The notes below the pieces were generated by a model that was given only the letters and a program-made list of their open reading frames with translations, was not told the origin of the DNA and made no database searches. A program made the translations under genes and the position numbers. Below, in pieces: positions 41,902-50,550 of a stretch of 64,000 nt of DNA (positions within the stretch are counted from its first letter, which is position 1; every line of letters begins with the position of its first letter). The DNA is from Methylobacterium sp. E-045 (GTDB lineage: Bacteria > Pseudomonadota > Alphaproteobacteria > Rhizobiales > Beijerinckiaceae). The DNA lies in the NCBI RefSeq assembly GCF_022829685.1, contig NZ_JAKSYE010000125.1:372001-436000 (forward strand), in the 5' to 3' direction.

Positions 41902-41937
41902 CCGGTGAGGCGCCGGGCGGTGCTGCGGGAGCGACGA

Positions 41938-42834
41938 ATGACGGAACCGAACCACTCCATCACACACCGGACGATCGGCGTGAACGGCGTCAGCCTCCAT
42001 GTGGCGTCCGCCGGCCATGGACCGCCCCTCGTCCTGCTCCATGGCTGGCCGGAATTCTGGCTCACCTGGGAGCCGGTGATGCAGCGCCTCGCCGATCGGT
42101 TCGAGCTGATCGTTCCCGATCTCAGGGGCTTCGGCGAGAGCGGGAAGCCGGAGGCGGGGCCGTCGGACAAGGCCGGGGCGGAGGTCCACGCGGCGGACGT
42201 GGTCGGGCTGCTCGATGCCCTGGGGATCGCGCGCGCCGGGTTCGTCGGCCACGATGTGGGCGCCTATGTCGGGCAGGCGCTCGGGCGTCGCGGACCGGAG
42301 CGCCTGACCGGCCTGTTCTTCTTCGATTGCCCCTATCCCGGCATCGGCCCGCGCCTCGCGGCCCCGGAAATGCTCGCCGAGATCTGGTACCAGTCGTTCC
42401 ACGTCAAGCCGTTCGCCGCCGCCACGGTGGGCGCGTCGCGCGAGTCCTGCCGGCTCTATATCGGCCATTTCCTGCGCCACTGGGCCGGCGGAAACCCGGC
42501 GGCCTTCGACGACGTGCTGGAGGCGTTCGTCGATAATTTCATGGCCCCCGGCAACCTTCAGGGCGGCTTCAACTGGTACGTCAGCGCGCAGGACGGGCGC
42601 CTCGCCATGATCCGCGGCGAAGCGCCCCCGCTGCCGCCGATCCCCGTGCCGACCTGCATCCGCTGGGGCACGCGCGACCCGCTCTTCCCCTATGCCTGGA
42701 CCGATCGTCTCGGCGAGACCTTCCCGGATCTCGACCTCGCCCCGTTCGAGGGCGTCGGCCATTTCCCCCACCGCGAGGCGCCGGTCGCGGCGGCGGCGGA
42801 GATCGCACGGTTCTTCGGACGGTCGATGGGATGA
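41938..42834 (+). CDS. alpha/beta hydrolase (haloalkane dehalogenase/epoxide hydrolase group)
   Basis: The 298-residue protein has the alpha/beta fold with an Asp nucleophile: GFVGHDVGAYVG, D106. The oxyanion motif HGWPEFW, PDLRGFGES, RWGTRDPLFPY with the acid residue and GVGHFPHREAP with the catalytic His complete the triad. An Asp nucleophile excludes ordinary esterases and points to epoxide hydrolases, haloalkane or fluoroacetate dehalogenases. The chosen ATG at 41938 is the family-typical start. It lies 36 nt after the acetyltransferase gene and may belong to the same transcript. Confidence 0.87.
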   Translation: MTEPNHSITHRTIGVNGVSLHVASAGHGPPLVLLHGWPEFWLTWEPVMQRLADRFELIVPDLRGFGESGKPEAGPSDKAGAEVHAADVVGLLDALGIARAGFVGHDVGAYVGQALGRRGPERLTGLFFFDCPYPGIGPRLAAPEMLAEIWYQSFHVKPFAAATVGASRESCRLYIGHFLRHWAGGNPAAFDDVLEAFVDNFMAPGNLQGGFNWYVSAQDGRLAMIRGEAPPLPPIPVPTCIRWGTRDPLFPYAWTDRLGETFPDLDLAPFEGVGHFPHREAPVAAAAEIARFFGRSMG

Positions 42835-42868
42835 CCCTGAAGATCGACATTCCCGTCGAGACGCCCGT

Positions 42869-42994
42869 CCCTCCCCCCTCTGCGGGGGAGGGTGGCCCGC
42901 GAATGCGGGTAGGGAGAGGGGAGCGCCGGTTCCGGAGAGGTCGCCCCCTCTCCCGCCTGCTCCGTAGGCACCCTCCCCCCTCTGCGGGGGAGGG
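42869..42994. repeat. palindromic repeat element (REP/BIME-like)
   Basis: Two near-identical 24-nt palindromes at 42869-42892 and 42971-42994 (CCCTCCCCCC-TCTGC-GGGGGAGGG type) flank a central inverted stretch (GGTAGGGAGAGGGG against CCCCCTCTCCCGCC). The element lies between the convergent hydrolase gene and the VWA-like gene. Confidence 0.8.
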
Positions 42995-43004
42995 TTGAAA
43001 ACCT

Positions 43005-45089
43005 TTACGCCGCCCGCCCGCGACGCCCTTCCACCAGCCACATCGCCAGCACCGCGCCGGCGAGCGCCACGAGGGCCCAGAGACCCAGCGCCAGGGGATA
43101 GACCTCGACGCCGCGGATGACGGCGCTGTCGCTGGGGCGGAAACCGATCCAGTCGGCGCCGGCGAGCCGGCCGCTGCGCACCGATTGCAGGCGCGGCACC
43201 ACCGTGCCGCCGCCGGCATCGGCGATCCGCCGGATCGACCCCCCGGTTCCCTCGGCCATGGCCTTCAGACGCTCGGTGTCGCTGAACACGTCGGTGAGTT
43301 CGCGCGGGTTCGGCGGCCCGACGCTGACGAAGGCGATGAGCGAGCCGGAGCGCAGGGTGTGCAGCCCGAGCTCCGTGGCCTCGAACGTCGTGCTGAACAG
43401 GCCGGGCTCCCCGGCCGTGAGGGTCAGCGTCCGCTCCGGTCCGGTCGGCCCCTTCACGGTGACGGGGTCGGTGGTCTCGGCCATGGTCTGGCGCTCGACG
43501 CGGACCTCGCGTCCGTGCCCCGTGGTCTGCGCCCGCAGGGCCTCCTCTTCGAGGGCCGGCTCCTTCATCAGCCAATGGCCGAGGCGGCGCAGGAGATCGA
43601 GATAGGGCCCGCCCTCCTGGTAGCCCCGCGCCCAGAGCCAGGCATGGTCGGACAGGAGCAGGGCGACACGGCCCTTGTCCTCCCGCGACAGGGCCAGGAG
43701 CGGCAGGGCGTTCGGCCCCTGCAGGATCGGCTGTACCCCCGCCTTGGTCTGGGCCGAGACGATGCGGAGCCAGTCGCCCCAGGCGGGGGGCGACGCCTCC
43801 GATCCCGGCAGGGCGCGGGTGACGGGGTGGCGGGTGCCGGTGCCCGTCAGCGTCGCCTTGTAGGGCTGTTCCACCACACGGCCATTGGGTTCGCCGGGCA
43901 GGATCTGGGAGAGCCGGGTGCGGGCCAGACTCGCCGAGGAGGCGAATTCCGGCCCCGCCGCGATGAGGAGCGCGCCGCCGTCGCGGACGTAGCGGACGAT
44001 GTTGTCGAAATAGGCCGAGGGCAGCACGCTCTGGTTGGCGTAGCGGTCGAAAATGATGAGGTCGAAATCCTTGATCTTCTGGACGAACAGCTCGCGCGTT
44101 GGGAAGGCGATGAGCGAGAGTTCGGAGATCGGCGTCCCGTCCTGCTTCTCCGGAGGCCGCAGGATGGTGAAATGAACGAGGTCGACGTTGGCGTCGGATT
44201 TCAGCAGGTTGCGCCAGGTGCGCTCGCCCTGGTGCGGCTCGCCCGAGACGAGGAGCACGCGCAGCTTCTCGCGGATGCCCTCGATGGGCAGCACGGCGCG
44301 GTTGTTGATCGTGGTCAGCTCGCCGGGCAGCGGCTCGACTTCGATCTCCACGACGTTGGGGCCGCCATGCTCGATCTTGGTGGTGAGGGAGAACGGCTGG
44401 CCGGTGGGGAAGGTGCGGCGGCCGATCTCCTCGCCGTCGCGGCGCACGGTGACGGTGGCGCTGCCGGTGCCGCCCCGCTCCATCACCTCGGCGCGGATGG
44501 TGAGATCGCGCCCGACGATGCCGAAGCGCGGGGCCTCGATCAGCTTTATCTGCCGGTCGCGCTCGTCGGGATGTCCGGTGACGAGGACATGGAGCGGCGC
44601 CTTGATGCCCAGCGCCGCGACGGTGGCCGGGATGTCGTGGACGACGCCGTCCGTGAGCATCACCACGCCGGCCAGCCGATCCGGCGGGACGTCGGCGAGG
44701 CCCTGGGACAGGGCGGTGAACAGCTTGGTGCCGTCATCGCCGTCCTTGGCGTCGGGCACGTCGATGAAGCGCGGCTCGATGGTGGAGAGGGCTCCGAAGC
44801 GCCGCTGCAACTCGGTCCGCACCGTGTCGGTCATGGCCGGGCGGTCGCCGAGGCTTTGCGACCCCGACCGGTCCACGACGATGGCCGCGATGTCCTTCAC
44901 CGGCTCGCGGTCCTCGCGCACCAGGGCCGGGTTGGCGATGGCCGCGAGCACGAGCCCGAGGGCCAGCGCCCGCAGGATCGCCGTGCGCCCCCGCGCCACG
45001 AAGGCAAGAGCGACGAAGATCGCCACCAGAACGCCCAAGCCCGCGATGACAGGCCACGGGATGAGCGGCGTGAAGCTGAGGCTCAGCAT
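43005..45089 (-). CDS. membrane protein with VWA-like and class I amidotransferase-like domains
   Basis: The 694-residue protein has two N-terminal membrane helices (SFTPLIPWPVIAGLGVLVAI; AILRALALGLVLAAIANPAL) and one at the C-terminus (LALGLWALVALAGAVLAMWL). Between them is a VWA-like fold (DIAAIVVDRSGSQSLGDRPA, then AGVVMLTDGVVHDI) lacking the usual DxSxS spacing, then a GATase-like stretch (LRVLLVSGEPHQGERTW; FDLIIFDRYANQ; GALLIAAGPEFA). No catalytic Cys is seen, so enzymatic activity is unlikely. This family follows DUF4159 and DUF58 proteins in alphaproteobacteria and its function is unknown. It is separated from DUF4159 by 454 nt of repeats. Confidence 0.75.
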   Translation of the reverse strand: MLSLSFTPLIPWPVIAGLGVLVAIFVALAFVARGRTAILRALALGLVLAAIANPALVREDREPVKDIAAIVVDRSGSQSLGDRPAMTDTVRTELQRRFGALSTIEPRFIDVPDAKDGDDGTKLFTALSQGLADVPPDRLAGVVMLTDGVVHDIPATVAALGIKAPLHVLVTGHPDERDRQIKLIEAPRFGIVGRDLTIRAEVMERGGTGSATVTVRRDGEEIGRRTFPTGQPFSLTTKIEHGGPNVVEIEVEPLPGELTTINNRAVLPIEGIREKLRVLLVSGEPHQGERTWRNLLKSDANVDLVHFTILRPPEKQDGTPISELSLIAFPTRELFVQKIKDFDLIIFDRYANQSVLPSAYFDNIVRYVRDGGALLIAAGPEFASSASLARTRLSQILPGEPNGRVVEQPYKATLTGTGTRHPVTRALPGSEASPPAWGDWLRIVSAQTKAGVQPILQGPNALPLLALSREDKGRVALLLSDHAWLWARGYQEGGPYLDLLRRLGHWLMKEPALEEEALRAQTTGHGREVRVERQTMAETTDPVTVKGPTGPERTLTLTAGEPGLFSTTFEATELGLHTLRSGSLIAFVSVGPPNPRELTDVFSDTERLKAMAEGTGGSIRRIADAGGGTVVPRLQSVRSGRLAGADWIGFRPSDSAVIRGVEVYPLALGLWALVALAGAVLAMWLVEGRRGRAA

Positions 45090-45153
45090 GGGCTAGCGGC
45101 CTCATATCCCATCTCGACGACCGTTCTCTTCATCCACCACGCGTCGATACAAC

Positions 45154-45272
45154 GCGCGACAGGCTCCCTCTCCTGGAAGGAGAGGGTTGGGGTGAGGTGT
45201 GGTCCATCTCCGGACAAGTCACGCACCTCACCCTGTCCCTCTCCTTCTAGGAGAGAAGACCCGCGCTTCCTG
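45154..45272. repeat. REP/BIME-like element, copy 1
   Basis: The copy runs from GCGCGACAGG to CCGCGCTTCCTG and contains the palindrome CCCTCTCCTGGAAGGAGAGG, followed by a GTGAGGTGTGGTCCATCTCC segment and its partial mirror image. It is nearly identical to the copy 198 nt downstream. Confidence 0.85.
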
Positions 45273-45351
45273 CGACCTGTCTGAGAACCGCAGCCCGCGG
45301 GGGGAGAAGAGACAAGCCTGCCGAGCAGGTTCACCGAGGCGGCAATGCGAG

Positions 45352-45470
45352 GCGCGACAGGCTCCCTCTCCTGGAAGGAGAGGGTTGGGGTGAGGTGTGG
45401 TCCATCTCCGAAAAGGTCACACACCTCACCCTGTCCCTCTCCTTCCAGGAGAGGGGACCCGCGCTTCCTG
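45352..45470. repeat. REP/BIME-like element, copy 2
   Basis: Same orientation and length as copy 1, with the same palindromic core and end words. Differences cluster around the loop (CCGGACAAGTCACG against CCGAAAAGGTCACA). Confidence 0.85.
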
Positions 45471-45485
45471 CTGCCAATGGGGACC

Positions 45486-45509
45486 CCCTCCCCCGCAGAA
45501 GGGGGAGGG
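45486..45509. repeat. short palindrome related to the 42.9-kb element
   Basis: CCCTCCCCC and GGGGGAGGG surround GCAGAA. It is the inverted counterpart of the palindromes at 42869-42892 and 42971-42994, so the VWA-like gene is bracketed by related elements. Confidence 0.75.
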
Positions 45510-45543
45510 ATCAGTCCACGCCGATACGCCGTCTCGAAAGCCA

Positions 45544-48369
45544 TCACTGTCCCAACCGCTCCAGCAGGGCCGGGACGTGGACCTGATCCGCCTTATAGTT
45601 GCCCGTGAGCGTGTAGATCACGAGGTTGATGCCGCCGCGAAAGGACATCTCGCGCTGGCGCTGGTCGCCGCCGACGATGGGGTAGAGCGCTTCGCCGCGC
45701 TTGCCCACCGCCCAGGCGGCGGCGAGGTCGTTGCCGGTGATGACGATGGGGGAGACGCCGTCGCCGGCCCGGGCGGGGCGGCGCTCGGCCACGTCGCCGG
45801 CCGGCGGCAGGGTTTCGACCCAGGTCTGGCCGGTGGCGTAGCGGCCGGGAAAATTGTCCACGAGGTAGAAGGCCTTGGTGAGCACGTGGTCGGCCGGAAC
45901 GGGTTCCAGCTCGGGCACTTCCAGGGTGGAGAGCATCTTGCGCAGATAGGCTCCCTCCGGGGTGGGCGGGCCGCCCGGCCGGGCGGTAAGCGCGTCGCGG
46001 GTATCGAACAGCACCGTCCCGCCGTTGCGCATGAAGGCGTCGATCCGGCGGATCGCGGCCTCGCTCGGCTGCGGGCGGCCGGCGACGATGGGCCAGTAGA
46101 TGATCGGGTAGAAGGCGAGCTCGTCCTTGCCCGGATCGATGCCGATCGGGTCACCCGGCTCCAGGGCCGTCCGGCTGGCGAGCATCTGGGTCAGGCCGTT
46201 GAGCCCGGCGCGGCTCGCCGTATCCGTCGCCTCGTCGCCGGTGACGACATAGGCGAGGCGCGTGGCGAGGGCCGAGTCGAACGCGTTCGGCCGCGCGGTC
46301 TCCTCAGCGCGGGCGGCATCCGAAAGCCCGGCGACGCCGATCCCGGCAACCAGAAGCGCCGCCGCTGCCCGTCCGGCGAAACGTCCGAACAGCCCCCCGC
46401 GCGACCGGTTGAAGAGGCCGCCGAGCCAGAGGCCGGCGAGGGTGTCGAGGATCAGGAGCATCAGCGCCACGGTAAACAGCGTGGCGCGCAAGTCGAGGGT
46501 GTCGCCACCGGTGAGCGAACCGGTGCGGGCGTCTGCGAAGGCCGACAGGTCGAGGGGTTTGAGGCGGTCGTCGGGCCTCAGTGCGTTCACCGCGACGCCG
46601 CCGTCGGCGGGGCCATAGAACCCGGCCGGGTGTTCGAGGCTGGCGCGCTCGCCATAATCGTCCGGCACCGCCGTGGCGCCGGCGGGCGGGCTGCCCAGCG
46701 CCCCGAACCCGTCGAGGGTGAGGCGCGGCGCGAGGACGGCGGCGGCGGGCCGGGTCGACCCCTCCCCTCCGGTCGGAGACGCGCTGCCCGACAGGGCGAC
46801 GACCCGGCGCAGCATGTCGATGAACAGGCCCGACAGCGGCAGGTTCGACCAGGTCGTGTCGGCGGTGACGTGGAACAGGACCACCTGCCCCTTGCCGCGC
46901 TTTTCGGCGGTGACGATGGGCGTCCCGTCCTGCAGCGAGGCCCAGGTCCGGCCCGGCAGGTCGCCGTCCGGCTCCGCGAGGATCTGGCGGCGCACGCCGA
47001 TATCCGCCGGCGGGACCAGCCCCGCAAACGGGCTCTCCGGCGCGAAGGCGGCCAAGGTCTTGGGGCTGTCCCAGGACAGGGTGCCGCCCAGGGTCCGTCC
47101 GCCCCGGCGCAGGCGCACGGGGACCAGGGTATCGTTGCCCGCGGCCAGGCGTGGCCCGGCGAAGCGCAGCAGCAGCCCGCCCTCGTCCACGAAACTCGCC
47201 ACCCGGCGCATGGTCGGCTCGTCGAGGGCGCCCACATCGGCGAGCACCAGCACCGAGACCTGATTGTCGAGGAGCTGACCCACGGATTCGGCCACCCCCT
47301 TGGCCCCCCGTGCCTCCTGCACGTCGGCGAAGGGGGTCAGCGCGCGGGAAAGATAGTAGGTCGGTGCGAGGAGCGGCTGGGCCTGGTCGTTGGTGCCGCC
47401 GAAGACCAGCCCGACCCGGCGGCGCTTGCCGCGCTCGTCCATCAGCGTCACCGCGCCGGCCGAACGCTCCGCGGCGATCTCCAGCCGGCTGATGCCGTTG
47501 CGGAGCTCCACCGGAAGCTCGAACGTGACCTCGGTTTCGACGGCCCCGTCGGCGAAGCGGAAATCGTGCTCGGCGAGCGGCAGGCCCTTCTGGTCGAGGG
47601 CGCGGACGAGGCCGGTATCGCGGCCATTGGCCGAGGCGCGCAGGACATGGGCGGTGAGCTTGCCGCCGCTCTCGGCCGCAGCCAGCGCCAGAGCCGGGGG
47701 CCGATCGGCGCGCAGGATGGTCGGGCGGGTGCCGGTCTTGTTCAGTACTTCGGACAGCCCCATGCCGAACGAATCGGCGCCGGCTCCCGCCACGCCATCG
47801 GTGATCCAAACCAGAGCGGCCGTCGGATGGCGCTCGAAGAAGGCTCCGATGGCGGTCAAATGACCGTCGCGTTGCGGTAGATGGGACCGTGGCGTGACGG
47901 CCCGGAGACGGTCCAGGGCGGCGGCGGGCGTCTTCGCCTCCACGGCGGCGGGGACGTCGGCGAGCGCGACCACCGCCACCGGGCGACCGTCCCGCGAGGC
48001 GGCTTCGACCTCGTCGGTGGCGGCCCTCATCCGTTCGCGCCAGTCATGCGCGGCGGAAAAGCCGTTGTCGATCAGGACGAGGAGCGGTGTCCTCCCGGAG
48101 GTCGCGCCGGTGCCCGACGGGTTCCAGACCGGCCCCGAAACGGCAAGGATCAGGCAGGCCGCCGCGATCATCCGGAGGATCAGCAGCCAGGGCGGGGTCC
48201 GCGCCGGCGTCTCGCGCTTGGCCACGAGGTCGGCCATGATCCGCAGGGGCGGGAACTCGATCCGCTGCGGCCGCGGCGGCGTCACCCGCAGCAAATACCA
48301 CAAGGCCGGCAAGGCGATGAGCGCGGCGAGCGCCAGCGGCGCGGCGAAGGTCAGGGGCAATCCGAACAT
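45544..48369 (-). CDS. BatA-like N-terminus with C-terminal DUF4159 domain
   Basis: The 941-residue protein starts like BatA/TIGR02226 proteins (PLALAALIALPALWYLLRVT; WLLILRMIAAACLILAVSG) with two membrane helices, then a VWA-like region (LLVLIDNGFSAAHDW; ALVWITDGVAG). A third membrane helix is at about residue 640 (FTVALMLLILDTLAGLWLGG), and the last 240 residues are DUF4159 (LAYVVTGDEATDTASRAGLN; LAFYPIIYWPIVAGRPQPSE; FPGRYATGQTWVE). The function is unknown; these proteins accompany MoxR ATPases. It is followed by DUF58 and MoxR upstream at 10-nt and 4-nt spacing, one operon. Confidence 0.87.
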   Translation of the reverse strand: MFGLPLTFAAPLALAALIALPALWYLLRVTPPRPQRIEFPPLRIMADLVAKRETPARTPPWLLILRMIAAACLILAVSGPVWNPSGTGATSGRTPLLVLIDNGFSAAHDWRERMRAATDEVEAASRDGRPVAVVALADVPAAVEAKTPAAALDRLRAVTPRSHLPQRDGHLTAIGAFFERHPTAALVWITDGVAGAGADSFGMGLSEVLNKTGTRPTILRADRPPALALAAAESGGKLTAHVLRASANGRDTGLVRALDQKGLPLAEHDFRFADGAVETEVTFELPVELRNGISRLEIAAERSAGAVTLMDERGKRRRVGLVFGGTNDQAQPLLAPTYYLSRALTPFADVQEARGAKGVAESVGQLLDNQVSVLVLADVGALDEPTMRRVASFVDEGGLLLRFAGPRLAAGNDTLVPVRLRRGGRTLGGTLSWDSPKTLAAFAPESPFAGLVPPADIGVRRQILAEPDGDLPGRTWASLQDGTPIVTAEKRGKGQVVLFHVTADTTWSNLPLSGLFIDMLRRVVALSGSASPTGGEGSTRPAAAVLAPRLTLDGFGALGSPPAGATAVPDDYGERASLEHPAGFYGPADGGVAVNALRPDDRLKPLDLSAFADARTGSLTGGDTLDLRATLFTVALMLLILDTLAGLWLGGLFNRSRGGLFGRFAGRAAAALLVAGIGVAGLSDAARAEETARPNAFDSALATRLAYVVTGDEATDTASRAGLNGLTQMLASRTALEPGDPIGIDPGKDELAFYPIIYWPIVAGRPQPSEAAIRRIDAFMRNGGTVLFDTRDALTARPGGPPTPEGAYLRKMLSTLEVPELEPVPADHVLTKAFYLVDNFPGRYATGQTWVETLPPAGDVAERRPARAGDGVSPIVITGNDLAAAWAVGKRGEALYPIVGGDQRQREMSFRGGINLVIYTLTGNYKADQVHVPALLERLGQ

Positions 48370-48379
48370 GTGTTGCTCC

Positions 48380-49294
48380 TCACCCCGTCCCGCGCGCGGC
48401 GGCGACCAGCGTGAGGAGCCGCAGGGCCGCCTCGCTCGCCGGCCGGTCGGTGCGGTGGGTCGTCAGGGTCCAGCCCTGGGCGCGGGCGATCTCGGAAAGC
48501 CCGTCCCGATGCACGGCGATGCGCGTGCGATAGGCCGCCCCCCACGCCGCCGCGTCGCCGATATCGAGGCTCACCTTGGTCTCCGGATCGTGCAGCACGG
48601 CCTGACCGGCGAAGGGAAAGCTCTCCTCCACGGGATCGACCACCATGACGAGATGACCCCTCGTGCCGGAGCCCGCTAGCGAGCCCACCGCCTCCCTAAG
48701 CTGTTCCAGCGGCGAGAGAAAATCGCTGACGAGGATCGCCTCGTCGAAGCGGCCCGGCGTAGCCCGGGGCGGCATGTCCTGCTCGAGTCCGGCTTTGTCG
48801 GCCACGAGGGCGTGCGCCATGGTCTCGACGATCCGGCGGGAGGCGGTGGCGCGGGTGAGGCCGAGGAGCCCCGCCCGCTCGCCTCCCTCGACCAGGGCAT
48901 CGGCCACGGCGAGGCCGAGCACCAGGGCGCGTTCGACCTTCGGCCCCTGCCCGAGGCTCGACGAAAACCCCATGGAGGCGGAACGGTCGATCCAGAACCA
49001 GATGTTGTGGGTCGCCTCCCATTCGCGTTCACGCACGTAGAGCCGGTCGTCGCGGGCCGAGCGGCGCCAATCCACCCGCGCCGCCGCTTCGCCCGCCACG
49101 AAGGGCCGGAACTGCCAGAAGCTCTCCCCCTGCCCCGCCCGGCGTCGGCCGTGCAGGCCGTGCGCGAGCGTCGAGGAGACGCGACGCGATTCGAGGATCA
49201 GACGCGGCATCCGCTCGGCAAGGGACAGCGCGCCTTCGGTCTCGTGTCGCCCAGGAGCGCGCTGGGCCGCGTCGAGAATCCGGGTCGCGATCAT
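48380..49294 (-). CDS. DUF58 domain-containing protein
   Basis: The 304-residue protein has the DUF58 signature WQFRPFVAGEAAARVDWRRS followed by a VWA-like core (NIWFWIDRSASMGFSS, with a DxSxS metal site; DEAILVSDFLSPLEQL). DUF58 proteins are partners of MoxR ATPases and may be clients in complex assembly, often linked to cell-surface or stress phenotypes. The ATG at 49294 is chosen because the earlier frame start lies inside moxR. It begins 4 nt after the moxR stop, so the genes are translationally coupled. Confidence 0.88.
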   Translation of the reverse strand: MIATRILDAAQRAPGRHETEGALSLAERMPRLILESRRVSSTLAHGLHGRRRAGQGESFWQFRPFVAGEAAARVDWRRSARDDRLYVREREWEATHNIWFWIDRSASMGFSSSLGQGPKVERALVLGLAVADALVEGGERAGLLGLTRATASRRIVETMAHALVADKAGLEQDMPPRATPGRFDEAILVSDFLSPLEQLREAVGSLAGSGTRGHLVMVVDPVEESFPFAGQAVLHDPETKVSLDIGDAAAWGAAYRTRIAVHRDGLSEIARAQGWTLTTHRTDRPASEAALRLLTLVAAARGTG

Positions 49295-49298
49295 CCGG

Positions 49299-50309
49299 CT
49301 AGAGCTTCGCGGCCAACTGGGCGATGAGCCCCGGCACGGTCTCGCCATCGGCACGCGCGGCAAAGCTCAAGGCCATGCGGTGCTTGAGCACGGGCTCCGC
49401 CAGCGCCTTCACGTCGGCCACCGAGGGCGCGACACGGCCTTCGATCAGGGCGCGGGCGCGCACGGCCAGGGTCAAGGCCTGACTGGCGCGGGGACCAGGC
49501 CCCCACAGCAGCTTGCCCTTCAGGGCGGGATCGCCCCCTTCCGGACGGGCCGAGCGAACGAGATCGAGGATCGCATCTACCACCGCATCGCCCACGGGCA
49601 GACGGCGCACGAGGCGCTGCGCCGTGAGAAGCGCCTCCGTGGACATCACCGCCTGCGGGCTATGGTCGCCGACGCCCGTGGTCTCGATGAGGATCCGGCG
49701 CTCGGCGGCGCGGTCGGGATAGCCGACGTCGATCTCGAGAAGGAACCGGTCGAGCTGCGCCTCGGGGAGCGGGTAGGTGCCCTCCTGCTCGATGGGGTTC
49801 TGCGTCGCCAGGACGTGGAACGGGCGCGGCAGGTCGTGACGCTCGCCCGCCACTGAGACGAAATTCTCCTGCATCGCCTGCAGCAGGGCGGATTGGGTGC
49901 GCGGGCTGGCCCGGTTGATCTCATCGGCCATCAGCAGCTGCGTGAAGACCGGGCCGCGCACGAAGCGGAACGAGCGGCGGCGATCCTGGTCCTCGTCGAG
50001 GATCTCGGTGCCGAGGATGTCGGAGGGCATCAGGTCGGGGGTGAACTGCACGCGGCGGGCATCGAGCCCGAGCACGGTCCCGAGCGTCTCCACCAGCTTG
50101 GTCTTGGCGAGGCCCGGCAGGCCGACGAGGAGGCCGTGGCCACCGGCCAGGATAGTGATGAGGGCCAGATCGACCACCCTCTCCTGGCCAAAGATGACCT
50201 TGTGGATCGCGTCGCGGGCCTGTCCCACCTGACCGAGACACGCCTCCGCGGTGGCGACGATGCCGTCGTCGAGGGACGTGGCCGGGGCCGGTATGGAGCC
50301 TGAAGTCAT
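49299..50309 (-). CDS. moxR: MoxR family AAA+ ATPase
   Basis: The 336-residue protein has Walker A HGLLVGLPGLAKTKLVETL, Walker B LLMADEINRA, sensor 1 ATQNPIEQEGTYPLPEA and the MoxR-typical QLDRFLLEIDVGYPD. MoxR ATPases act as chaperones for metalloenzyme or membrane-complex assembly together with VWA-domain proteins; the original case is methanol dehydrogenase in methylotrophs, but no methanol-oxidation gene is in this window. The ATG at 50309 starts MTSGSIPAPATSLDDG. It is the first gene of the MoxR-DUF58-DUF4159 operon. Confidence 0.93.
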   Translation of the reverse strand: MTSGSIPAPATSLDDGIVATAEACLGQVGQARDAIHKVIFGQERVVDLALITILAGGHGLLVGLPGLAKTKLVETLGTVLGLDARRVQFTPDLMPSDILGTEILDEDQDRRRSFRFVRGPVFTQLLMADEINRASPRTQSALLQAMQENFVSVAGERHDLPRPFHVLATQNPIEQEGTYPLPEAQLDRFLLEIDVGYPDRAAERRILIETTGVGDHSPQAVMSTEALLTAQRLVRRLPVGDAVVDAILDLVRSARPEGGDPALKGKLLWGPGPRASQALTLAVRARALIEGRVAPSVADVKALAEPVLKHRMALSFAARADGETVPGLIAQLAAKL

Positions 50310-50550
50310 GCGTTCGATCCCGGTTTGCCGCCCGCCCGCTAGACCGGTTCGAGGCGGCATCTTTCTGTAGCCTGACGACCACGTTGGGACAGAGTGTGGC
50401 GTTCTTTTCCAGACGCTGGCAAGGTCGACGCGACGACGCAGGTGTTTTGCCGGTTTGCGGTCGCGGGAGCCCGTTCCTCATCCCTCCCGGAACGCCGGGG
50501 GGCCTGTCGCGCCGGATGCCGGATCGCTTCCGTCACCAACCCTCGGGCGG

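Larger units (their letters stand above)
45090..45543. other. 454-nt gap filled with palindromic repeats
   Basis: The gap between the DUF4159 gene and the VWA-like gene, both minus strand, is made of two 119-nt direct copies and one short palindrome (listed separately). No gene is supported in it. Confidence 0.8.

Noticed and set aside
42869..42994. Possible CRISPR-like array
   Set aside because: There are only two palindromic units with a palindromic middle, and no set of equal direct repeats with unique spacers.
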